Assembly (NCBI GenBank): GCA_013152205.1
Contig: JAADGV010000032.1
Span: forward strand, 62,001-126,000
DNA from: Planctomycetota bacterium
Lineage (GTDB): Bacteria > Planctomycetota > Planctomycetia > Pirellulales > Lacipirellulaceae
DNA length: 64,000 bases
Direction: 5' to 3'
Under the pieces are notes generated by a model. It was not told where the DNA came from and made no database searches. It worked only from the letters and a program-made list of their open reading frames with translations. The position numbers and the translations under genes were made by a program. Shown here in pieces: positions 8,080 to 16,415 of this stretch. Numbering within the stretch: position 1 is the stretch's first letter; every line of letters begins with the position of its first letter.

Positions 8080-9201
8080 ATGACGTTACGTGTTGGACTG
8101 ATTGGTTGTGGTGCGATCAGCGAGAGTCATCTGACGGCGCTCTGTGCTCAGACAGATGTCAACGTGGTTGCGTGCGCCGATCTGTGTCTCGAAGCCGCCC
8201 AAAGGCGTGCCGATCAATTTGAGATTCCCCATGTGTTTAGTAATGCCGACGAACTGCTCGAATTAGTCGATATTGATCTGGTTTCCATCTGCGTGCCTCC
8301 GAAGTGGCATGAGAAACTGTTTCTCGATGCAATAGCATGCAACAAACACGTCTTGATCGAAAAGCCGCTGGCAACGGATCTTGCCGGGGCCGACCGCATG
8401 GTCGAAGCCATGGACAAGTCCGATCGCATCGCAGCAGTGCCCCTGATACACCGGTATTCTCCTGGCTACCACGCCTTACGCCAACTCATCGAATGCGGGG
8501 CGATTGGTTCTGTCCGATCGGTGCGACTTGAGTTCGGAACCGATATGTACCGAGACAGCCGTTTCTCGAAACATCAACAAGACCCTCGCGGTTGGTTGGT
8601 TAATCAGGAGATAGCGGGCGGGGGGCTGCTGATGTCCTCAACGATTCATTTTTTGTCAGTGCTCTTGCATGTACTAGGTAACTTCTCGGCTAAGAGCGTG
8701 ACGGCACATGTGCAGCAACTCCACCCTAAATCGTTGGATGGGATTGAAGACGATGTCGACCTCTCTATCAAGCTTGATAACGGTAGCGAGATACTGCTTC
8801 ACGAAAGCTGGAGACGCAATATTCCCTATCGGTGTGAAATTATCGGAGATTGTGGACGATTTCTGATCACTTCGGGCAACACATGGAACGATCTGTCGAT
8901 CATAGGACGATGCCAGGGAGATGTGCCCAGGCAGTATCAATCGTTTCTGAAGGGCGATGAATTTCACGCGGAAGCATCGGCACTGACCGCGCCATTTTCA
9001 CCGTCGTTCGGTGGACTAATGGAGGACCTTTTCTGCAGCATTCAAAAGGGAAAGCATATGGAGCGACTCCCCGATTTGCTCCATGCCCGCAACATGCAGG
9101 CGATCGTTGCAGCTTGCTATCAGTCCGAGCGATTGAAGACTGTGGCAAGAGTCGACTGGCGGAAGAATGCCAACCTCTTGCCTAGCATCTCGAAAGAGTG
9201 A
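8080..9201 (+). CDS. Gfo/Idh/MocA family NAD(P)-dependent oxidoreductase
   Basis: The 373-residue protein starts with a Rossmann motif (VGLIGCGAISESHLTAL). It carries the family hallmark EKPLATD, whose lysine is catalytic, near residue 97, and the GGGLLMSSTIHFL segment in the C-terminal substrate domain. The usual Asp of the GGGxLxDxGxH motif is replaced by Ser here, while the His remains. Enzymes of this family oxidise or reduce sugars, inositols and sugar acids. GAGGA precedes the ATG by a few bases. It is tightly packed between the unknown 389-aa protein and the MFS transporter. The exact substrate is not readable. Confidence 0.88.
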   Translation: MTLRVGLIGCGAISESHLTALCAQTDVNVVACADLCLEAAQRRADQFEIPHVFSNADELLELVDIDLVSICVPPKWHEKLFLDAIACNKHVLIEKPLATDLAGADRMVEAMDKSDRIAAVPLIHRYSPGYHALRQLIECGAIGSVRSVRLEFGTDMYRDSRFSKHQQDPRGWLVNQEIAGGGLLMSSTIHFLSVLLHVLGNFSAKSVTAHVQQLHPKSLDGIEDDVDLSIKLDNGSEILLHESWRRNIPYRCEIIGDCGRFLITSGNTWNDLSIIGRCQGDVPRQYQSFLKGDEFHAEASALTAPFSPSFGGLMEDLFCSIQKGKHMERLPDLLHARNMQAIVAACYQSERLKTVARVDWRKNANLLPSISKE

Positions 9202-9208
9202 TACCAAG

Positions 9209-10543
9209 ATGAAAGACCCTCAAGAAACAATCGCTACAACTTTCGACGGAGCAGCGGTGACTGATAAAACAAGCCGCCCTACGGCCGTGCTCGTTGCATT
9301 TATTTTCAGCTTGGCCGCGTTCCAAGGCTTTACGATAAATCTCATGCCGCTGCTTTTCGATACGATTGATCGAGCTTTCGATCTGAATCTTCGTCAAGAA
9401 GGGCAGTTGCAGTCATTTTCTCTCATCGGGGCGATCTTCGGGCTATCGATGTCGGGTTACGTAACCGAAATCGTACGAGCCAAACGCTCGGGAATGCTTG
9501 CGCTATTTGTGATCGGCCTTGGATCGCTGTTGCTTGGCTTCGCGACGACCTATACCCAGGTGCTCCTTGCCGCCATCGTGATAGGCATGGGAGATATGTG
9601 GGTTATAGCCGTTTACAGCGCCGTCATCACGAAATTCTTCCCCGAAAATCGCCAGCGAATGTTCATGTGGACATTGGCAGCCTTTGCCGGGAGTGCGGCT
9701 GTCGGAAACACATTATTCGGCTTTCTTTTGGACAGTGTCTCTCCGTGGCAGTGGATCTTTATCGGCTTTGGCGTACTGACATGGCTCTGGCTTGTCCTGC
9801 TGATGTTGATTGCCGGTCGACGACTGGACGTGATCGGAAAGCCTGCTCGAACAAGCGGCACAAGCACCACTACCGATTTGGCAAGATCTGCATCGGTTCT
9901 CGCTACAGTAAGGCAATTTCTATTCAGCGGGATTTTTAACCGCGGTACGTTTTGGATGCTCGGCTTCCTCGTCGTGCTCGACAACCTCGTGGCCGGGAAT
10001 ATGGTAGCTTGGACGGCACGGTATTTCCAATTGGAGTACGCCGTCGGGAATAAGATTGCTGGGTCCGTTCTTGGCTCGGTAGCCGCTGGAGTCTTCGTTG
10101 GTCGTCTTGTGTTGGGCACGTTTATTAGCGGGAGGTTTTCCGACCGAGTCGTCCTAGGAACCTGCTACGGACTCGGCCTTCTTATGTACGTTCTTGTTCT
10201 GGCTATCCCAAACTATCAGGTTGGCATGGCGCTAATGTTTCTTGCCGGAGCTTTTATCGCAGCCCAAGCACCGACCATGTACTCTTTAGCCTCGGAAAAA
10301 TTTGGCGATCGCGCCGCGACTGCCATCCCGCTGATGGATGCGGTCGGAGCCCTGGGTGGATTAGGTGGACCAGTCCTCATTGGAGCCTTAGCTGACGAGT
10401 CGGATTTGGCAACCGTCCTTTGGATCATCCCCGCTTTGGGAGCTTTTTTCGTTGCAATCGTATTTACTTGGGAGTGGATCGATCGACGGCCAGCGCAGGA
10501 AAAATCCATACCGATCGCACCACTAGTCTTGGATGAACCATAA
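9209..10543 (+). CDS. MFS transporter
   Basis: A 444-residue protein with about twelve hydrophobic segments in two halves. Recognisable Major Facilitator features are the loop motifs after TM2 (GYVTEIVRAKRSG) and the mirrored segment in the second half (GRLVLGTFISGRFSDR). The track ORF begins at 9167, overlapping the upstream gene by 35 bases. ATG at 9209 (MKDPQETIATTF) removes the overlap, leaving a 7-base gap. Position within the island makes it the likely importer of the pathway substrate or an intermediate. Sequence alone does not show specificity. Confidence 0.88.
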   Translation: MKDPQETIATTFDGAAVTDKTSRPTAVLVAFIFSLAAFQGFTINLMPLLFDTIDRAFDLNLRQEGQLQSFSLIGAIFGLSMSGYVTEIVRAKRSGMLALFVIGLGSLLLGFATTYTQVLLAAIVIGMGDMWVIAVYSAVITKFFPENRQRMFMWTLAAFAGSAAVGNTLFGFLLDSVSPWQWIFIGFGVLTWLWLVLLMLIAGRRLDVIGKPARTSGTSTTTDLARSASVLATVRQFLFSGIFNRGTFWMLGFLVVLDNLVAGNMVAWTARYFQLEYAVGNKIAGSVLGSVAAGVFVGRLVLGTFISGRFSDRVVLGTCYGLGLLMYVLVLAIPNYQVGMALMFLAGAFIAAQAPTMYSLASEKFGDRAATAIPLMDAVGALGGLGGPVLIGALADESDLATVLWIIPALGAFFVAIVFTWEWIDRRPAQEKSIPIAPLVLDEP

Positions 10544-10605
10544 CTATTGATTGATCCTTGCACAGCTAACGATCCAATGACAAAAACGAACAAAAAGAGT
10601 TAGAC

Positions 10606-11451
10606 ATGGCAAAATCGCCCATTGAGCTACACGACGTAAAGACGAAACGGTCTACCGTTTCGCCGGGGCGCCAACTGAAAGGCCGCCTGCGAGCCGGCGA
10701 AGTACTCCTCGGTGGGATGATTGCCGAATACGTGCGTCCCTCGCTGGTGAAATTGTACTGCCATGCTGGGTTCGATTTCGTTTTCCTTGAATATGAGCAC
10801 GGGTTTTTCAACCCGGCTGATCTGGTGGATGTCGTCCTGTGCGCACGGGATAATGGCCTGCCCGTGATCGCCAAGACGCCCCAACTGGAGCGTGCCGAAG
10901 TGGCAAAACTGTTGGACTGTGGCGTGGTCGGCATCCAACTGCCGCGGACCGAGACGCGGACCGAGGTGGAGACGTTACTCAGTTATCTGAAGTTTCCTCC
11001 GTATGGCACACGAGCTGTTGCGCCTAGTTTGGGCAACAGCAGCTACCTTCCGACGGGCGACTGGAAATCGTGGACGGCCGACCAAGACGAAGAGACAACC
11101 CTAGTCGTCCACATCGAAACCCGAGTTGGCTATGAAAACGCGGAGGAGATCATTAGCACGCCGGGTGTCGATATGGTCTATTTCGGAGCAGGCGATTTTT
11201 CTATCGAAATGGGCCAGCCAGGCCAGTACGACCATCCAGACATCCTCGGTCCGCAAGAAGAAATTCTGAGGCTCTGCCAAAAAAACAAAGTGTCGTTCGG
11301 CATGACGGCCTCCGGCGTCGAAACCGCCGGGCAGTGGATCGACAAAGGAGCACAATTCTTCGAAATCACCAATGAATTATCTTTGATATTTCAAGGCGCT
11401 TCCAAGGTAGTGCGTGACTACCGTGAATTCAGTAATAAACAAAGCATGTAG
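10606..11451 (+). CDS. HpcH/HpaI-family class II aldolase (paralog 1)
   Basis: The 281-residue protein aligns with pyruvate-dependent class II aldolases such as HpaI, GarL and RhmA. It has the catalytic His in FVFLEYEHGFF, metal ligands Glu and Asp in HIETRVGYENAEEI and FGAGDFSIEMG, and the PRTET segment. The arginine that normally binds the pyruvate carboxylate (RVP in HpaI) appears as lysine (VIAKTPQ), which could change donor specificity. Such enzymes cleave 2-keto-3-deoxy sugar acids to pyruvate and an aldehyde. An AGAG-type ribosome site precedes the ATG, and the gap to the MFS gene is 62 bases. The residues before MIAEYVRP are an unusual N-terminal extension of about 30. Confidence 0.87.
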   Translation: MAKSPIELHDVKTKRSTVSPGRQLKGRLRAGEVLLGGMIAEYVRPSLVKLYCHAGFDFVFLEYEHGFFNPADLVDVVLCARDNGLPVIAKTPQLERAEVAKLLDCGVVGIQLPRTETRTEVETLLSYLKFPPYGTRAVAPSLGNSSYLPTGDWKSWTADQDEETTLVVHIETRVGYENAEEIISTPGVDMVYFGAGDFSIEMGQPGQYDHPDILGPQEEILRLCQKNKVSFGMTASGVETAGQWIDKGAQFFEITNELSLIFQGASKVVRDYREFSNKQSM

Positions 11452-11528
11452 AGTTGACATCCGACCCCAGATTCGACAGATTCTCGCATAACGGCAATAC
11501 GAAAAACATCTCCTCAGGAGCAATCACC

Positions 11529-12341
11529 ATGTGGAACTCTCAACAACTGGATCAATATCGCGAGCAAGGCTTTCTTGCCCAGCCCGGGTTGCTCACCCAA
11601 GACGAATTGTCGTCGCTCCAGACAGCGGCCAATGATCTTGTTTCGCGCTACGAAGAGATGGTCGAGCTAGTAGGCGATGACGAGGACAACGGCGTCCATT
11701 ACGTGAAAGAAAACAACGGCGCTGTGCGCTCGCTGTTTGCCGCACACCAGCGCATCGAGGCATTTCGACAGGCGATCCGGTTACCCAAAATCGCGGGTCC
11801 CCTAAAGCAGATCTTCGACAACGATGCCTATGTGTTTCACAGTAAGGTGAATGTAAAGGACGCCTTCCAAGGAACCGTCTGGCTCTGGCACCAAGACTAC
11901 GGATATTGGCAGTACGACGGAGTTGACGACCGCATGGCATCGGTGTTAATCATGCTCGACAAAACCACCATCCACGGTGGCTGTCTTTTGTTTGTTCCCG
12001 GTTCACACCAATGGGGCGTACTCGAACATGAGAGTGATGAAGCAACAACCAGCTACAAGCAGTGGTGCGTAACCAAGCCAGCACTCCTAGAGCGAATTCA
12101 GGACGACAGAGTTTATGTTCCAATCGTGGGCGAGCCGGGCGACGTGTTCTTCTTTGATTGTAAAATCTTGCACGGATCAGGGCACAATATGTCGCCCGCT
12201 TCTCGCAAGAGTCTGATCTTCGCTTGTGCTGATGTGGATAACCAACCAAAGGTTGTAGAAAATCCTCGACCCGACTGGGTCGTAGCACGCCAGTTCGAAC
12301 CGTTTACTAACGACATCCAGTTGGAACCGACCGAGAGCTAA
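11529..12341 (+). CDS. Phytanoyl-CoA dioxygenase (PhyH) family Fe(II)/2-oxoglutarate oxygenase
   Basis: The 270-residue product contains the facial-triad motif WLWHQDYGYWQYDG (HxD) and the distal His in FDCKILHGSGHNMSPASRKSL, whose arginine would bind 2-oxoglutarate. GGGCLLFVPGSHQWG-like spacing (HGGCLLFVPGSHQWG) is typical of PhyH proteins. I moved the start from 11454 to ATG 11529 because AGGAG lies about 9 bases upstream and the first 25 residues of the long form look non-coding. The family hydroxylates unactivated carbons of small acids, ectoine or natural products. Placed between two aldolase genes, it may hydroxylate or demethylate a pathway intermediate, which is inference. Confidence 0.86.
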   Translation: MWNSQQLDQYREQGFLAQPGLLTQDELSSLQTAANDLVSRYEEMVELVGDDEDNGVHYVKENNGAVRSLFAAHQRIEAFRQAIRLPKIAGPLKQIFDNDAYVFHSKVNVKDAFQGTVWLWHQDYGYWQYDGVDDRMASVLIMLDKTTIHGGCLLFVPGSHQWGVLEHESDEATTSYKQWCVTKPALLERIQDDRVYVPIVGEPGDVFFFDCKILHGSGHNMSPASRKSLIFACADVDNQPKVVENPRPDWVVARQFEPFTNDIQLEPTES

Positions 12342-12446
12342 AAGAAACGCCGATTGTCGTAAATCGAACGTGTTGTTGCTCTTACTACCCGATCGGTCCA
12401 CAAATTGTTCGTGACAGCTACCTAGCAACAAAGAACAGGATTTTGC

Positions 12447-13214
12447 ATGTACCCCGCAGTCCAGCTCAAAGAAAAACTCACCCGATCCGAGCCAGTCTTA
12501 GGGATCCTAGTTATCGATCACCTCTGGCTGGAGTTAGTCGAAGTAGCGATCAACGCAGGCTTGGATTACCTGATCGTCGACACGGAACATCAATCGAGAA
12601 ACGGAGAATTTGTCGCAGAGGTATGTCGCCTTGGCCGGATGGCCAATTTCCCCATACTACTCCGACCTCAACGAACAGACACGGAGTCGATCAGTTTGGC
12701 GATGGATCTCGGGCCATGCGGCTTGCTTTTGCCGATGATCGAGTCAGCGGAACAACTTGATGGCGTTCGTGACGGTATTTATATGCCTCCACGCGGAAAA
12801 CGTCGTCCTGGCGGAGCCAGCAACCGTTGGGTGACAGAATTCGATTACGAAACCTTCAAGGCCCAGGTCGAAGACCATGTTGTCATTTTGCCACAGATCG
12901 AAGGTCTTCGTGGGCTTGAAAACGCCGCCGCGATCGCCGAACACGAAATTACCACGGCCTTGGCAGCTGGCCCTTTCGATCTTTCAGCCCAGTTAGGCGT
13001 TTGCGGTGACAGCAGCCATGCGAAACTGCAGGCAGCACTTGCTCAGATTCGAGAAGCCGCTAGGCAGGCCGGAAAACCTGCCTGGATGATCGGTAACGCT
13101 GAAGAATTGGCCCGCCAGGGTTACCATTTTATCTGTATGGGTGAACCAACCGCTATGTTAGAGATAGCTCTCAAAAATAAGGTTTCCCAGGTGCGAGAAG
13201 CCGAAATTCAGTAA
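12447..13214 (+). CDS. HpcH/HpaI-family class II aldolase (paralog 2)
   Basis: The 255-residue protein shows the same fold and active-site pattern as paralog 1: His in IVDTEHQS, Arg in ILLRPQR, metal ligands in PQIEGLRGLENA and LAAGPFDLSAQLG. It is far from paralogs 1 and 3 in overall sequence, so it is not a recent duplicate. The Arg expected to bind pyruvate is retained here. AGGA lies 6 bases before the ATG. It lies 28 bases upstream of the enolase-superfamily gene, a classic dehydratase-aldolase pairing in which the dehydratase makes a 2-keto-3-deoxy acid for the aldolase to cleave. Confidence 0.85.
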   Translation: MYPAVQLKEKLTRSEPVLGILVIDHLWLELVEVAINAGLDYLIVDTEHQSRNGEFVAEVCRLGRMANFPILLRPQRTDTESISLAMDLGPCGLLLPMIESAEQLDGVRDGIYMPPRGKRRPGGASNRWVTEFDYETFKAQVEDHVVILPQIEGLRGLENAAAIAEHEITTALAAGPFDLSAQLGVCGDSSHAKLQAALAQIREAARQAGKPAWMIGNAEELARQGYHFICMGEPTAMLEIALKNKVSQVREAEIQ

Positions 13215-13242
13215 GCGGATTCTCAAGGCAGTAGACAGCCGT

Positions 13243-14349
13243 ATGAAAATCGTTGACGTCAAGATTCACAAGTTGATTGTTCCGATGAAACCGGACACTG
13301 TGCATTCGGCGGGTATGGAGGACAAGCTCTGCGCTCCTGATCCGGTTACCGGGCGCAGCTTGAATTTTTGGGACTTTCCCAAATGGATCATCGAACTGGT
13401 GGCCAACGATGGGTCAGTCGGGTTAGGTGAACCGCGGCGCGGCGACCTCTACGAGCCGCTCAGGCAATATGCCGATTTGATTATCGGAAAAACATTGCTT
13501 GAATTGCCGATCGGAAATTTGCCGTTGCCGCACGGTGATGACTACGAGTCGTACATCATCTACGAAGCCTTCGAAATGGCTTGGTTCGATCTACTGGGAA
13601 AACACCTAGGCGTTCCGGTCTGGCATCTGCTGGGCGGCAAGTTGATCAATCGTGTGCCGATCGATTACTGGATGGGCCGGGCTGATCCAGACGAAACGGC
13701 TCGGCGAACACGCAAGGCTCAGGAGCTTGGCTTTCACGGCGTTAAGATGAAGTGCAAGCTGGGCGATCCGATTGTCGAACGTGTGAGGGCGGTCCGTGAC
13801 GTAGCACCCGAGTTTTCGATCGTCTTGGACCCCAACGAACGTTTTGAGAATCTGGAAGGGACCATTGAAGTTTCAAAATCGTTGAAAGGTTTTGAGTGTG
13901 TGACGTTTGAGAGTCCTGTGCCACAGCACCGATTAGATTGGTACGCCGAGCTTCGAAAAACAATCCCGCAGAAGATTGCCCTCCACCTCAACTGCTTGAA
14001 CGACCTGGTAGCAGCTTTGCGAGCCGACGCGGCCGACTACTACAACCTGCTCGGGCCGCTCAAAGAATTTACCGAATGGGCAAAAGTAGCTCAGACCGCT
14101 GGCCATCCCACATGGCGCGGTACGGGGATGGACCTAGGCGTACGCGACATGAGCAGCGTCCACGCAGCGGCCGCAGCTGGCTGCAAGCTGCCATGCGATA
14201 TCATCGGCCACCTGTTCCGCGAGGATGATCTGATCACGCGGCCGATCGAAATGGTCGACGGCGCCATCGTTGTGTCCAATGCGCCCGGTCTAGGCATCGA
14301 ACTCGACACCGATGCTCTAGAAAAGTACCGTGTGCCGGTTGAAGCATGA
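13243..14349 (+). CDS. Enolase-superfamily enzyme (mandelate racemase/sugar-acid dehydratase-like)
   Basis: The 368-residue product has the N-terminal capping domain and the C-terminal barrel of the superfamily. The barrel shows a KxK-type base motif (GVKMKCKLGD) and metal ligands Asp in IVLDPNERF and Glu in VTFESPVPQ. At the usual third ligand position (Glu or Asp) it reads KIALHLNCLND, and the C-terminal catalytic region is RGTGMDLGVRDMSSVHAAAAAG. The altered third ligand suggests a divergent subgroup rather than a standard galactonate or rhamnonate dehydratase. It directly follows an aldolase gene, so the role is probably dehydration of a sugar acid. It is the last gene of the first plus-strand run. 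Confidence 0.83.
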   Translation: MKIVDVKIHKLIVPMKPDTVHSAGMEDKLCAPDPVTGRSLNFWDFPKWIIELVANDGSVGLGEPRRGDLYEPLRQYADLIIGKTLLELPIGNLPLPHGDDYESYIIYEAFEMAWFDLLGKHLGVPVWHLLGGKLINRVPIDYWMGRADPDETARRTRKAQELGFHGVKMKCKLGDPIVERVRAVRDVAPEFSIVLDPNERFENLEGTIEVSKSLKGFECVTFESPVPQHRLDWYAELRKTIPQKIALHLNCLNDLVAALRADAADYYNLLGPLKEFTEWAKVAQTAGHPTWRGTGMDLGVRDMSSVHAAAAAGCKLPCDIIGHLFREDDLITRPIEMVDGAIVVSNAPGLGIELDTDALEKYRVPVEA

Positions 14350-14411
14350 CGCACGGCCTCGTTTTAATATTCGACAGTTTCTGTCCTCGACAAATCATCC
14401 CGAGCGGCCAG

Positions 14412-14865
14412 TTACTGGACATCTTTCCAATAGCTCTCGATCAATTCTTGGATCGACTCGACAGCGGCCCTAAGAATGAGCTGCCCTTTTTCGGCCGAAG
14501 CGAGCGATGGTTTGTCGTACACGCCGTTTTGAGATAGCTCGTGATACGGACGATAGCTGGAGGCCAGACCGTTTAACATATCGAACCACATCGATTCTAC
14601 GCGGACGGATGCCACCGTCCTCTGCCTGAGCCACGTCAACTAATTCTGGCGCGATTTGGAGTATGATGCTCGTTTTTAATTCACAGGCATGTCCCGTTGA
14701 AAGCACTCCACCTTCGTTAATCGACTGGTTTTGTGGGCTCGAAATGGTCCACCAGTTGGCGATCAGACATTCGACGTCCGGATCAAGCTGGCCGATCTGC
14801 TCTAACGAATCCACTTTGGGGTCAAGTGACTCTCGCTCGAGGATGGACCGTCCATTGCTTGGGCG
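14412..14865 (-). pseudogene. Frameshifted remnant of a creatininase-family gene
   Basis: Two overlapping minus-strand frames together spell the C-terminal half of a creatininase/creatinine amidohydrolase-family protein. The first (14470-14865) reads DVECLIANWWTISS..GGVLSTGHACELKTSIILQIAPELVDVAQAEDGG, matching the family's NWW and GHA-E-ETS-L-P-V motifs. The second (14412-14639) continues with ASSYRPYHELSQNGVYDKPSLASAEKGQLILRAAVESIQELI, the family's usual end. A +1/-1 shift near 14590-14640 is needed to join them. A stop codon (TAA near 14873) and absence of the N-terminal half upstream show that it is also truncated. The gene likely belonged to the catabolic island and was lost. Confidence 0.68.
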
Positions 14866-15120
14866 TTAGTTGTTTGTTTTGGCGTGGCCGCCAACGCTAA
14901 CTTTTTATTGATGTGTGTATCAGAAACATTGAGATTCTGGTAGGGATTTTCTCATCGGTATCCACTATAACTCACGAAAGAACTACCTTTTTCTGTGCCT
15001 GAGGCCGTTTGTCCCTCGTAGCAGCGTGGCCGCCGTCGCTAACGATTGCAGCTCGGGACACCGTGTTTTGCAGAATTGTAAATTCAGTAGCCATTTGAAT
15101 TATCAGAAGAACTAATCCTT
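14866..15120. other. Non-coding gap with two copies of a dispersed intergenic word
   Basis: No gene is visible. The stretch holds GGCGTGGCCGCCAACGCTAAC (14881-14901) and GCGTGGCCGCCGTCGCTAACG (15024-15044), members of a short repeat family seen at five more intergenic positions in this window. The promoter of the sialidase-like gene must lie here, but no clear -35/-10 pair stands out. Confidence 0.6.
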
Positions 15121-16185
15121 ATGCCCTCGATTCAGGTTGTTAGAACGGGTCTTATTGACGAGCGCGACTCGGCATTTCCTCAGACAGTGCAACTGCCCGA
15201 CGGCGATTTGCTTTGCTCATTCAGTGTTGGTGGCGGTGCCGAAGTGACGGGGGGAACCGATTGGGCACGGTCGGTTGACGGGGGAGAAACTTGGACGCTT
15301 GAAGGTACCCTTCTGGCGGCCAATACGAAAAAAGGTTGGGCGAACTTTCTGAAGCTGTCGTTGTCGCCAGATGGCGAAACGATTTATGCCTATGGGGCAG
15401 AAATCGATGCGGATATCACCAAACAATTCGGCGATCGAGACGCGAGAGCAATCCTCTGTAAGTCGACCGATGGTGGGCGCAGGTGGACGTCGCCAAAATT
15501 AGTCGACCTGGGTATTGATTGTTCGTTGGAAATTTCGTTTGCCGTGTTAGCGCACAGTACCGGTCGGCTGCTTGCCCCTGGGGCCACGCTCGCTGACAAG
15601 CAGAAATTGGGCGAGCGAGTTGTTGTTGCTATTTCGGATGATGGTGGCGAGACATGGCCCCAGCACAGCACGGTCTTCTATGATCCGGAAGGGAAAAAAG
15701 CTTTCTTCGAGCACAAGTTTGCCGAGCTACCCGACGGCAACCTGCTTGCGACTGCTTGGACCGCTACGCTGGGGGACTATCGTGACCTTGAGAATAGCTA
15801 TGCGATTTCGCGAGATCGGGGGGCGACTTGGAGCCCTGCGCAATCAACGGGGATTCAAGGTCAAACGCTTTCGACACTTGCGTTGGGAGAAAACCGATTG
15901 CTCGTGCTCTATAACCGTCGCTATGGTAAACAAGCCGTTGTGATGTGTCTGGTGACGTTTGACACGGGGGAATGGACCGTCCATCACGAGGGGGTCATGT
16001 ACGATGCCCATGCTTCGCATGAGCGGGCCGAAGCAGCAGATTCTGGCATCGACGAATTCGACGCCTTTGCCTTTGGGTTTCCGACGGCGATCTCTTTGCA
16101 AGATGGTTCGATCTTGGCGACGCACTGGTGCCATGAGAACGAAAAGAGTGGTATTCGCTGGACGAAATTGCTTGTTGATTGGTAG
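15121..16185 (+). CDS. Sialidase-like/BNR-repeat six-bladed propeller protein
   Basis: The 354-residue protein contains four Asp-box motifs at regular spacing (SVDGGETWT, STDGGRRWT, SDDGGETWP, SRDRGATWS), diagnostic of the BNR/sialidase propeller. There is no signal peptide, so it is predicted to be cytoplasmic, unusual for a true exo-sialidase. Planctomycetes contain many Asp-box proteins whose substrates are unknown. The full catalytic set of sialidases (arginine triad, Tyr/Glu pair) cannot be confirmed by eye. It follows the catabolic run in the same direction and precedes the SSS symporter gene on the opposite strand. Confidence 0.82.
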   Translation: MPSIQVVRTGLIDERDSAFPQTVQLPDGDLLCSFSVGGGAEVTGGTDWARSVDGGETWTLEGTLLAANTKKGWANFLKLSLSPDGETIYAYGAEIDADITKQFGDRDARAILCKSTDGGRRWTSPKLVDLGIDCSLEISFAVLAHSTGRLLAPGATLADKQKLGERVVVAISDDGGETWPQHSTVFYDPEGKKAFFEHKFAELPDGNLLATAWTATLGDYRDLENSYAISRDRGATWSPAQSTGIQGQTLSTLALGENRLLVLYNRRYGKQAVVMCLVTFDTGEWTVHHEGVMYDAHASHERAEAADSGIDEFDAFAFGFPTAISLQDGSILATHWCHENEKSGIRWTKLLVDW

Positions 16186-16240
16186 TGCCAGCTGCTTTGG
16201 CATGGCCGCCAACGCTAACTTGCTCAAACTAAAAACAACC

Positions 16241-16374
16241 AACCACGAATCATACGAATAGCACGAATAATTTGGGTCTTGTCAGGCCCTAAATCAACCC
16301 AGTTCAGACGCATCTCGGGAGGGGGTTTTAGTAAATGCCGACCCTATTCGTGTAAATTCGCGTCATTCGTGGTT
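16241..16374. repeat. Inverted pair of degenerate CACGAAT words
   Basis: AACCACGAATCATACGAATAGCACGAATAA (from 16241) and ATTCGTGTAAATTCGCGTCATTCGTGGTT (16345-16374) are imperfect reverse complements about 70 bases apart. Each contains an internal near-repeat of CACGAAT. It lies between the converging sialidase-like gene and the SSS gene, so it could act as a two-way transcription end. A copy of the GCATGGCCGCCAACGCTAAC word is at 16199-16219. Confidence 0.6.
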
Positions 16375-16415
16375 CAACCCTTTTCACTTTGAGTAACTTG
16401 AATTCAGAATGTTGT

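Noticed and set aside
15121-16185. A true secreted sialidase
   Set aside because: Asp boxes are clear, but there is no signal peptide and the arginine triad could not be confirmed, so only the fold is claimed.
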